Shown here one piece after another: positions 1 to 9,205 of a stretch of 64,000 nucleotides of DNA (position 1 is the stretch's first letter; every line of letters begins with the position of its first letter). The stretch is taken from positions 310,001 to 374,000 of the forward strand of contig JASANH010000781.1 of NCBI GenBank assembly GCA_030248295.1, given 5' to 3'. Below the pieces are notes generated by a model. The model was not told the DNA's origin. It ran no database searches and worked only from the letters and a program-made list of their open reading frames with translations. A program made the translations under genes and the position numbers. The stretch comes from Mesodorylaimus sp. YZB2_4. Taxonomy: Eukaryota > Nematoda > Enoplea > Dorylaimida > Dorylaimidae.

Positions 1-246
1 GGCCCTTATATACTAATCCTAATGCATTGGTCTATAGCATTTGCATGTCACCCAATATCAAGAAAAACTTGCCCGAAAGGAACGAGGTCGTGTGCGAAGT
101 CCTAAGTCGAGCAGGAAAACAAAACATCATGCGAATAGTCCACTGATAACAAGTATCTACGCTAATTGATATCTCTGCCATAAACTGCTGCTCGACAAAC
201 CAGTAACGGCGCGTGGTTCGAATCCAAACGAAGTCTGAGCCCTGAA
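1..246. other. Left edge, no gene seen
   Basis: No reading frame or RNA gene can be supported. This stretch lies just beyond the 3' end of gypsy element A, whose last internal bases read CCCCGGCGTG on the minus strand, as in element B. It may therefore be remnant LTR of element A, but I find no second copy to prove it. A T-arm-like GGTTCGAATCC sits near 212, without a convincing tRNA around it. Confidence 0.3.
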
Positions 247-957
247 TTAACTACACCACACACGCCGGGGCTCTGAGACGAAAGCGACCTCGCTCGTCTT
301 GGTGGTTGGGCGGTTCCAATCATCGGGCTGATAACGCTTTGGAGGACGTATGCGCTCCCGTAGTCCTGCTCCTCTGGTTTGAGTTGGTGCCACTACTGAC
401 GGTGATGCTCGTCCACTGTCCGAACTGAAGGTCGCCGGTGGGGCTTGTGGGGGTGATGCAGTTGCTGAATCTGTTGCCATAGAGGATCCAGATTCCTCGA
501 TCAGTGCCGTTGCTGTTGATAATGAGGTCGGAGGAGGTCCTGGCGTCGTCGTCGAGGCGGTGTTCGGATGGGGAGGGGCGACATACGAAGTTGAGGTTCC
601 AGCGGCCTGTGAAACCATTACATGCGTAGCAGTAGGGGTATTGATGGCCTGTGTTGGTGGGACGCGCTGGCCTGACGCTGGATCGAAAACGTGGTCTGTT
701 GCTGGTGCTGTTGCTGCCACTTGTTGCGTCGATAAGTCGGGGCTGTCTTCGGCCGGCGGTGACTGCCATGGTGCGTGGCATGGTTTCAATCGATCATTGT
801 GCACCAGTTTACGTTCAGCTGTTGGGCATATCCGCAGTCGGACCACACTGTCGATTGCAGAAGGTTTCGCCACAACGACGTAAGGACCATCCCACTTTGG
901 TTGAAGTTTGGCGCCCAATCCTTTTGGCACAGTACGTAGCCAAACCAAACTGTCCAC
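247..957 (-). pseudogene. Gypsy A post-integrase domain and Pro/Ser/Thr-rich tail
   Basis: The first part (LVWLRTVPKG, KWDGPYVVVAKPS, RKLVHNDRLKPCHAPW) aligns with the GPF/Y-type domain downstream of integrase in element B. The rest is a Pro/Ser/Thr/Ala-rich low-complexity tail ending in LRERIRPPKRYQPDDWNRP, again like the end of element B. Bases on the opposite strand are also open, but that is compositional shadow. Confidence 0.75.
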
Positions 958-966
958 AGAAAACTT

Positions 967-1737
967 CTAATCTTTGGCGTTGCGATCGTAACGAGCCTTT
1001 TGTCTTTCCTGCGCCTCCAGCAGGTTCTTCCGCAATATGGATTTCATAGCCTGTAGCCCGGATGCCACTTCATCTGCGTAAGTCTTCGGATTCACAGGGA
1101 CACCTGATGGTACTGACAGTTCTCCGGGAATGACAGGCTCGCTGCCGAATAACACGCGATAGGGCGAGAATTTCAATGCCGACTGAATTGAGGACCGGTA
1201 AGCAAATAGGATGAATGGAAGTGCTACGTCCCACGTTTGTGCGTACTGTTTCATGTAGATACCCAACATAGTACCAAGTACTTTGTTGAAACGCTCGGTA
1301 AGACCATTGCAAGCTGGATGATAAGCCGTGGTATTTTTCTTTTGGATGTCGCACAGTTTGCATACTTCCTTCATCATGTTCGATAAGAACTCAGCTCCTC
1401 GGTCTGATAGTAGCTCTTTACAGCTGCCGTATCTGCAGATGACTTCCCGGACGAAAGCATGCGCTACTGTTTTAGCAGTATGATCCGGTAGGGCTACTGC
1501 TCCAACCCAATGCGTCAAGTAGTCGGTAAAAACGATTATACATTGATTTCCCGTTGAAGTTGGTGGTAAAGGGCCGGGCGTCCACATTTGAGTGTTTCTT
1601 TCCGGGTCGATATCGAATCTCGAAATGCATGCCAGCCAAGTGTGCGATCCACCTAGCGAAACGTCCGTCATGGGTTTTGTTTTTAAAGATGTACACCAGG
1701 GGCAAATTGTCAGTGAATATGGTGAATTTCTGACCAT
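967..1737 (-). pseudogene. Gypsy A integrase remnant
   Basis: The integrase core is readable: FTDYLTHWVGAVALP, then CKELLSDRGAEFLSN with the second catalytic Asp, then NGLTERFNKVLGT with the catalytic Glu. The N-terminal zinc-binding HHCC part and the first catalytic Asp region are lost through the deletion next to RNase H. The frame closes with a stop at 967-969, and the same frame continues beyond it into the post-integrase tail. Confidence 0.85.
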
Positions 1738-2690
1738 AAATGTATGGTTTAAACAGCTTGACCGCCCAGTATACTTCTAAATCTTCTAGTTCAGTAACAG
1801 GGTACTTGGCTTCACTGGGAAGCAATGTGCGACTCGCGTATGCGACTGGATGTTCATGCCCATAATCGTCTGACTGGGCCAATAGTTATGGCACCTAGAC
1901 CTTCTCGACTAGCATCTGTGTAGATCATAAACGGCTTATGAAAATTTGGATCTGCTAGAATTGGCGTGGTCGACATTCGCTCTTTGAGCTTGCTATACGC
2001 GCGCTCTGCAGCATCTCCCCATTCGAACTTAACATTCTCCTTTGTCAGTTCAAAAAGCGGGCGTGTTACTTTCGAGAAATTTTGGATGAATCGTCTATAG
2101 AAAGCGCACATGCCCAAGAACCTTCTAACTGCTTTGCGATCTTTCGGTACTGGCATATCCGTGACGGCCTTTACCTTGTGATTGTCAACCGTCAAACCGT
2201 TTGCTGTAACAATATGACCCAAGAAGGGGATTTCTGTCCGCAAGAATCTGCATTTTGACAATTTCATCCGAAGGTTGGCTTTATGCAGGCGCTCAAAGAC
2301 GGTCTGCAGCCGCTCCTGATGCTCTTCATACGTTGCTGCGAAGACTAGGATATCGTCCAGATAAACTAGACACTGGCACCAGGTGAGTCCTGACAGAACA
2401 GCATTCATGAGTCGCATGAACGCTGCGGGTGCATTAGTCAGTCCAAATGGAAGCACCTTGAATTGGTAATGACCTCCACCTGGGACACGGGATGCGGTCT
2501 TCTCCTTGTCGCCTTCTTTCAACTTGATCTGCCAATAGCCAGAAATCAGATCCAAACTGGAGAAAAACTTGGCTCCCGACAACGAGTCTATAATATCGTC
2601 CATTCTAGGCAGGGGGAACTCATCTCGAGTGGTGATAGCGTTCACGGCTCTGTAGTCCACAGAAAACCGCAACTCGGATGTTCCCAGATT
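1590..2690 (-). pseudogene. Gypsy A reverse transcriptase / RNase H remnant
   Basis: The sequence encodes RT palm and connection segments, including DYRAVNAIT, LISGYWQIKL, the catalytic box LVYLDDILVFA and FLGMCAFYRRFI. RNase H follows with TDASREGLGA, then a frameshift near 1870, then TDNLPLVYIF and RYRPGKKHSNVDA. In element B that last motif is followed by LSR, a linker and the integrase zinc region. Here it runs directly into sequence matching the integrase GPLP segment, so several hundred bases have been deleted at the junction. Confidence 0.85.
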
Positions 2691-4057
2691 CCTCAAAAGT
2701 CGCTTTCCCACATGGAGTCCGCGTGGAGCCCACTCCAAACCCCAACAGAGTCCACGTGGGCCCAACCGAGAAGCCACTTGGAAACCAAGTGTGGATAACG
2801 CGTAACCAGCACATCACAGAGTGGGTCCCATGTGGCTGCGAAGGGCTTTCATGTGGGATCCATATGAATACTTCACGCCCTAGTTCCATCCCACTGTGCT
2901 CTGTCCAGTTCCTTTTTTTTTACTTTGACAGGTTGCCTTCATTATTCCAAACGCATTCCAAACATTAACTTGAGACAACTGTCCCTAACATGCCTATTCT
3001 GACAATCTAGGCTAAAGCTTACACGTAAAGCTTATCTTTCATTCTGCTTTCAATTGGAAGGCGCCGCTTGACCAGGAACAAACGTATCGATTTTCCTAGG
3101 CGTACTTTTATTTGTCAATAACATTCTTCGCCACTCGTTTTCAGTTTCTTCATCGAAACCAGTTTCAGTGGCGCTGTCCGGATCTTGTATTGCGCGACCA
3201 AAAATCGTCTCAGTCCACCAAAAATAATCCCTTAAATGAAACCAAAACATGAGTTTGTAGCCTGATCCTTTGAAAATCACCTAGCTAGCTACATATCATC
3301 CTAGCTCAAAATCGACGCTATGAAAAGGTATTAGTGGCCCGCACATACAGTAAATACATCCTACTATACCTTCAAGCACACTAAGCGAGATAGCAAACAA
3401 GCTCGTTTCTTCGCATGCTCCTCAACCAATCAGGATCCCGATTCCGACGTTCAGGCATCGGGACTCTGCATAAAAAACATGGCAAAAGCATGCTGGCCTG
3501 GGGAGTACCTACTTTTTTAATCATAGTCTGTATCCGCTCGTTGCGCAATGGTAGAAGTGGGAGGAAAGCTGGCATGGCTTATTATGATTAGGCGCATTTA
3601 GGCCTGCTGTATCGAAACTGCGTATTTATAGATCGATTTCATGTCATATACAATGAATGATTGATAATCGAAAAGGAGTTTCAAAAAACTGTGAGGCTGA
3701 AAAGTGTGCTACGCTTTAGTGAGCGAAACACGATTCGGCAAGGTGGCAAGAAGCTTTCTGTTGTTGCTGTTTATGATTTTCAAGCATCACATAGAGAAGA
3801 AATGGTAGTAAACTTCTGGCCAGTTCATGCTTACCACATGGAACACACGCAACACGACGTGGACATCACATGGAAACCGCACGGGGAGCATCCACGCGGT
3901 TGACAAACAAACCCACGTGAAATCACTAACAGTCCACACCGACCCACGCGGTAGCCACGTGGAAAGGCTGACCGCATGAATCCCATGTGGTAAAATCAGG
4001 CTTCCAGATGGGATCCATCTGCTACCACATGGACTGATGTGGGACGAGGAATCTGGG
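2683..4057. mobile_element. Insertion in gypsy A, CACGTGG-rich, short inverted ends
   Basis: About 1.37 kb splits the RT of element A. The ends carry inverted CCCAGATTCCTC (2683-2694) and GAGGAATCTGGG (4046-4057). Next to each end lies a cluster of CACGTGG, CCACATGG or CACGCGG motifs (about 2707-2870 and 3832-4050), many pointing in opposite directions. The middle (2900-3800) is AT-rich with no convincing gene. This fits a non-autonomous DNA element. A related cluster without the gypsy context occurs at 26585-26715. A target duplication is not clear. Confidence 0.6.
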
Positions 4058-4562
4058 TTCCTGCTCTCTGTACAAGGCAAATGGGACTAGCCCACGAGCT
4101 CCGTGAATCCTCAATCTGGCCACCTTGTTTTATGTCTTTGATCATTTTATCCACGATCTCGCGCTGACAAAAGGGCAACCTCCGAGGTGGTTGATGAACA
4201 GGCGGGTGGTCGCCCGTGTCGATGGTATGTTCGATCTCCACTCTTGCTGGCTTTAGATCCAGAGTGCTGGTCGCAAAAATTCCTTTCCTAGCCCATCCTG
4301 CCAGGAAGTCTTTCATATCTCTTTTTTGGTTCTCTGTCAATGCCTCGTTGTCAAATTTTATTTCCTTGATATGTTGCACTGGGTCGTCCTTTTTCTCCAT
4401 CTTGTCGCGCGCGGTATGCAGGTCAGTGGGAATTATTTCCGCTACCTCCTCCACGTGACCAAGTACTGTACCCTGCGAGAGGTGTACTGGATTTTGGGAA
4501 GTATTCATGATGCGAATAGGTAGGCGATCTTTGTTTACTTTTCCCATAGAACGTGCTACCAA
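4058..4562 (-). pseudogene. Gypsy A N-terminal reverse transcriptase part
   Basis: This segment encodes the pre-RT linker and first RT strands. It includes HPPVHQPPRRLPFCQRE and WASPICLV, which align with the same positions of element B at about 10850-10990. The RT frame is interrupted at its low-coordinate side by the insertion at 2683-4057. The continuation (FSVDYRAVNAIT) resumes beyond that insertion. Confidence 0.8.
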
Positions 4563-5305
4563 GAGGGCCTACTTGTTGGGGCATAGTGCTGTATGAACTG
4601 CATGTCCTTCCCTGTAAACTGGTTCGAGAACGTGCGTCCCCATATGAATTTTTTTGTTCTGGGCGCGACTATCACTGGTTCAGCTACTTCCACTGTGCAC
4701 TCTGGCGCAGCGCCATTGATGCCGCTGAAGAAGTGCTGGCATTGCTCTATCACTGCTGCACAAACAGGCATTCGTTGGCTGAAGTCGAAGGAGACCTTGC
4801 CCATCTTAGCCATTAAGTCTCGGCCTATGATGACCGTGACGGGTAGGCCGTCCAGAAGGTAGAAGCTCTGGGAAAAACTCCTGCCCAAAATCGAGACACG
4901 GCAGGTCACTACGGTGCGTGTTATAGCATTGGTTCCATTGATAGACTTCATGGGAGCTGGTCTGCAAGGTTTGGCCTCCGAGCCTGTTTGTATTAGGGCA
5001 CCGAGTATGGCTTCGCTGATAGAACACTTGCTGGCGCCTGTGTCGAGAAGTGTACGAGCCCTGATGTTGTTATCGACAAAGTCAATGAGCGGCATGGCAG
5101 CGGGGACATAAGATTGTGATTGTTCCGTACCCAGTTCTGCGCCTATGAGCTCTGCCGTCAGCTCTTTCTTCCAGCACAACCTATGGTTCAACTTTTTCCT
5201 CAACTTTTTCAATTGACCACATGGCATGTTATCCGTCAGAAAAATGCGCACGAAGAAGACATACTGAAGCATATTAATCACGTATCGAAAAACTGGTGAG
5301 AGCAT
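4556..5305 (-). pseudogene. Gypsy A protease region
   Basis: This open stretch contains the retroviral-type aspartic protease motif LLDTGAS (near 5050) and the later VIIGRDLMAK segment that closes the protease fold. Both are shared with element B, where the first motif is DTGPG. Protease would process the Gag-Pol precursor. The frame ends at 4556, and the homologous continuation resumes in another frame at 4562, so a frameshift separates protease from reverse transcriptase. A hydrophobic N-terminal stretch (LQYVFFVRIFL) precedes the protease, as in element B. Confidence 0.8.
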
Positions 5306-6963
5306 TGCGAAAATGGTGAAGAAACCAAAAATGAATTTTCGACATGTAGATGAGTGAAATACCTACTGTACTGTACTGTATAGCTTATTGTATTTTGTTC
5401 ACGCCCTCTTTTTTCAAACAAAGATCTACTGTACAGTATTTTCTCTATAATATCCGCACAATAGCACTTCAGAAGCCCACTTCCAAGATGAGAGCTTTAT
5501 CGATCTTGCTCTCTGCGAGACATCCTTCCTCGATGTCGAGCGCGGCAACTTTGGACTGAACGTAGGCACTAAAACGCTTTCTCTGGTCGAAAAATAATTA
5601 TGAATTCGTCAGTGGCCAGCAAAGAATATCTAAAAGATTGTCTGGTTGACATGGATGAGCAGGTTAAACACACAATCAACTCTTTCGATTTGATGTTGCT
5701 CATGGTAACTCCGAACAACTTATTGGAAATTGTAGCAATAGCTGCTCGTGAAAAATCCCTCGCAATGGGAAGGTGCTTGGTGCTGGAAAATTCTGCTATC
5801 AAGCTAGCGCCAAGGTTCCATCGTCCAACTTTGCTAATAGATAACTAGCGGACCTTTATATTTCGTTTAACTATTCACTGACAGTCGACCCATGTTCCAA
5901 AAAGCTTACTGGAAAATAGAGACATGGAAGGAAAATTCCAGCGGGGTGACTGTAACTTTTTAATGAGGAGCCTCTGACTTTTTCCTCTGACCTTGCTGTG
6001 AAAGTCAATTGAGGTGACTGTAGGGAAGCCTAACTTTTTGCGCCTATTCCAGGAACAAAATACATAAGGTCGTTGCGATTTTCCATCGACAAGGCTCTAC
6101 TGTGGCCCATCGTGGCTCCTAGTGTATATGGTTGATATTATGGTCTTTGGTGCGACCTCTGAGCCGCTCCGCTCGAGAGCAATGCTGCAGAGCTGCGAGG
6201 CCAACACGCCCATCTAAAGACGAGTCGGTATTACCAGTGAGAATGGGCAACAACCCTCACATTTACTTACTGGACTGGTAACCGAGATGTTGGCCAAGGC
6301 TGAGCACTGCGAGCCACCAAAAGTATCTTCGAAGTCAACCACCACGCCAGTGGCCGCCGAAGAGGACGCTTGCCCACCAGACTTGGGCAAGGTGGTCGCG
6401 CCACCGCCCAAAACCACCGCTCTGTCCGATCCGCTGCTCGCCATCGCACTCGACGAAGGACCGCTTATGTGCATCAGGAATCAGGTTCGAAGGCCTAATG
6501 TAACAGCTGCGCAACATAGTCAGCTTTCCGCATTCCAGCACATGGATCTAGTGTATCCATGTTCCAGCACACGGAACCGATGGGAACCTGATTGGTGGCA
6601 AATTTAAAATAATGATGTTTTCGCCCAAACGTGATGACGGTTCAAATTTTCCACGTTTGACTGATTTCATGCCTCTTGGCACTGTTTATTTGTTATCATT
6701 ACTTTCCGGGCTTTCATGGAGGATGCCGGCCGCAGACTGATTCATACCGTTAGGGGGCGCCAGCGTCGGTGCGAGCCAGTGATTTATCACATATAGTATA
6801 GCCATGTACCAGCCCAAGCCAGGCCTTCTTGGCAGGAATCGTTTCGTTTTAGAACTTTCATTACTTTGGAAGTCAAATCTCCCCCCGGGGGAAGAGGAAA
6901 AGAAAAACTTTACCACCCCCCCCCAAATAGGGGGGAGGGGGGGGGGGGGGGGGGGAAAGCAAG
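5306..6963. other. Intergenic stretch between the two gypsy elements
   Basis: No gene can be supported with confidence. A plus-strand open stretch at 5600-5848 (82 aa, with KEYLKDCLVDMDEQVKH) looks protein-like but matches no family I recognise and has no clear promoter. A minus-strand open stretch at 6474-6277 ends at a good donor-like GTAAGT and could be an orphan first exon. A long G run with a C run before it occupies about 6916-6955, directly beside the 5' LTR of element B. Part of the interval may be the lost 5' end of element A. Confidence 0.3.
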
Positions 6964-7566
6964 TGCAATGTCGGTTCCTTGCGCTACGTCAGGGGATATT
7001 TTGGTGTGGGGGCAAGGTCCAATCAGGATAGGATATGACGGAACCACGCTCGTAATTCGAGTCAGTAGAGGGCACTTTGCATAATGCGGTAGGACCTGAT
7101 TTAGGTGTGCACAAACATGTTGTTCGTGAGGCAAGGGGATCCAACCCCCCTATGGTTAGTATGTAAGTGTGATTTGCATATCGCCCAACTTGCCGGGCGA
7201 CCTAGGAATTTCTAGGGTGTGTAAGATCAGGTCGTTTGTGTTAGGTTAGGAAACTGGTTGCACCCTATACCCATGTGTATTAGAAATGTATATAAGGAAC
7301 CCATTCTGCCATGCTCAGGCAGTAGTAGAGTTGCAGTCACTCGCTGGTACGTCGTAGTCATTCGTGATCTTCGTATTTCTTGCTTGTACGTCGGCTCGTA
7401 TTAAACGATTTCAGTTGGTTGTCCGTGGTTTTCTTTTGGGCAATGTTCCGTGTGCCGAGTGGACGGCGATTCCGCCCATATCCAGCCCGATCTTTGGGTA
7501 AGCAGTCTTGTTGAGTGTAACCGTTTACTGTGTCCATATTAGGCTAGGCCAGTAAACTACGTTACA
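6964..7566 (+). repeat. 5' LTR of element B
   Basis: The LTR runs from TGCAATGTCGG to CTACGTTACA. It contains a TATA box (TATATAAG, 7289-7296) for transcription and an ATTAAA polyadenylation-like signal (7400-7405), in the order expected for U3-R-U5. It is followed three bases later by TGGGGGCC (7570), the likely start of the primer binding site, though I cannot assign the priming tRNA. Confidence 0.93.
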
Positions 7567-7626
7567 TTTTGGGGGCCGCTCGGTCTGACCTTGGGAAGGA
7601 CATTCTACCGTCCTTTGATCTTCTCT

Positions 7627-7976
7627 GTTGGTGCCTTGTAGCCCACAGTGTATTATCGTAGGTGCCTAGTAGCCCACGACTTGAGATCCTGTTGGTGCCT
7701 TGTAGCCCACAGTATATCATCGTTGGTGCCTTGTAGCCCACGCTGCTCTGGCTCCCCCACTTTTTTTGTTCCCCCACTTATTTTCTCCCCCCTTTTTTTG
7801 TCTTTTCCCCCTTTTTTTGCTCCCCCTTTTTTTTTCCCCCTATTTTTTGCTTCCCCTTTCCCGTTGGTGCCTTGTAGCCCACAGTATATCATCGTTGGTG
7901 CCTTGTAGCCCACGATTGCAGAAGCTGTTGGTGCCTGGTAGCCCACAGCTAGCCACGTTGGTGGCTCGTAACCCAC
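7627..7976 (+). repeat. Eight regularly spaced 20-bp repeats around a polypyrimidine tract
   Basis: The consensus is GTTGGTGCCTTGTAGCCCAC. Copies start at 7627, 7658, 7691, 7722, 7863, 7894, 7927 and 7957. Start-to-start spacing is 31/33/31 in the first block of four and 31/33/30 in the second. Spacers alternate between 11 nt (AGTATATCATC type) and 13 nt. Between the blocks, 7747-7862 is almost pure pyrimidine (CCCCC and TTTTT runs). Each repeat can fold its outer bases (GTtGG with CCcAC) into a small hairpin. The array lies between the LTR and gag, where packaging, dimerisation or translation signals usually lie. Confidence 0.85.
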
Positions 7977-8053
7977 GTTCTGGCTGGCAAGTTCTTTAAC
8001 TTCCGTCTTACAATTAGTACGTTTCTCAGTGTTTTGCGTTTTGGAATTCTCGA

Positions 8054-9205
8054 ATGATGGCTAACCAAGCTTTGATAGCTGCCCTAATTGAGATGAATGA
8101 TCCTTTTTATCGTATGTGGCAAACTAATCCGTTGTCCGATCAAGAACAGGACGTGTTAAAATGGTTTGAACAATTTGAGTACATGGCTAGTTTAGTAGAG
8201 AATATCGATGAACCTCGTAAGCTGAGAGAATTAAAAAAGGCAGTGCAGGGTAAAGCACAAAGAATAATTCAGGAAGCACCAGCTGCTAGTATCGATACAT
8301 ACGAGCATGCTAAGAATTTAAGGATTGTTAATTTGACTTAACCGCATCAGATTGCCTTGTTCCGCCAGCAGTTTGCTGTGAGGGAAAAACTGAAAGAGGA
8401 GACCATTTCGGACTATCTCTGTTAGTTAAGAAAGTTGGTGAAACAAGCATATCCGAGAGAATGGGAAGAGGCTCAAAATTTTGTTTTGAAGGAACGTTTT
8501 GAAGCAGGTCTTAAAGAATCTGATAAAAATCATCCTAACTTCAAATTATGGAAAGCGAGCTATCTGAGAATGGGAGGTACTCTTGAGGAAGTAGTAGCTG
8601 CCGCACAAACGGCTGAAATGGATCAACGCACATTTTCGCTTATCTCTTCAGCCATAATATCTAATCCGTCCGTTGGTGACGTGTCGACCAGTTTGGCAGC
8701 CGTTCTCGGCACTCGTGGCAGTTTTCGTGGAGGCTTTCGTGGCCGCGCCCGTGGCCGTGGCCATAATGGCAACGTCGCTGGTCGAGGAGGAACGTCCGTT
8801 CAACAGCAGAATCCGCCTCAACTCTGCAAATACGATGGTTACCCACACGCATTTGATCAGTGCCGATTGTGGAACCGTGCTCGTCAAGGCTTTGTTCAGA
8901 ACAACGGCCAATATTGCAATTATTGTGGTCGTGCCAATCATTACTTGCGCGCCTGCACGTATTTCGGTGCGGCTAAAGCACGTTTGCAAGGACAAGAACC
9001 TGTCCTGCTGAATTCGGGTGGTAACACCGTAAGTAACAGAGGTCATATGAATCAAAGGGGAAATATGCCCAGTCGGGGAAATAGAGGAGGTCAGGGAAGT
9101 ACCTAATATCCTAACCCAAGCAATGGCTCTCAGAGTCGTAATTTTCAACCTGGAAACTCGGGTTCTCAGAACGTAGCAACGGAGGGAACGGAACAGGTCA
9201 CTGAT
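8054..9205 (+). pseudogene. Gypsy B gag region with three in-frame stops
   Basis: The frame from ATG 8054 encodes a capsid-like helical region, an RGG-rich stretch (near 8705-8795) and a canonical CCHC zinc knuckle, CNYCGRANHYLRAC (near 8917-8958), for RNA binding. Stops occur at 8339-8341 (TAA), 8423-8425 (TAG) and 9104-9106 (TAA), all in one frame that continues straight into pol at 9206. There is no frameshift. Each stop interrupts otherwise well-preserved coding sequence. They may be recent nonsense mutations, or some could be read through. The last one lies between the knuckle and pol, where a Gag/Pol boundary might be expected. Confidence 0.8.

Larger units (their letters stand above)
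247..5305 (-). mobile_element. Degraded Ty3/gypsy retrotransposon (element A)
   Basis: This is a minus-strand relic of the same broad family as the nearly intact element at 6964-14629. The pol domains appear in the usual order, read from high to low coordinates: aspartic protease, reverse transcriptase, RNase H, integrase and a Pro/Thr/Ser-rich tail. The gag region with its CCHC knuckle is missing. Lesions visible by comparison with element B are frameshifts near 4560 and 1870 and again after RNase H, a stop in frame at 967-969, a deletion joining the end of RNase H to the middle of integrase near 1590, and a foreign insertion at 2683-4057. No flanking LTR pair could be identified. It cannot encode a functional polyprotein. 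Confidence 0.88.

Noticed and set aside
205..245. Possible tRNA on the plus strand (GGTTCGAATCC)
   Set aside because: The T stem does not pair and no D or anticodon arm can be placed.
7627..7976. CRISPR array
   Set aside because: Repeats are 20 bp with 11-13-nt, partly repeated spacers inside a eukaryotic retrotransposon leader; no cas genes and wrong organism type.
8054..9205. Altered genetic code with TAA/TAG read as Gln
   Set aside because: All host genes reconstructed here close with ordinary TAA, TAG or TGA at sensible ends, and TAG and TAA mark lesions in pseudogenes.
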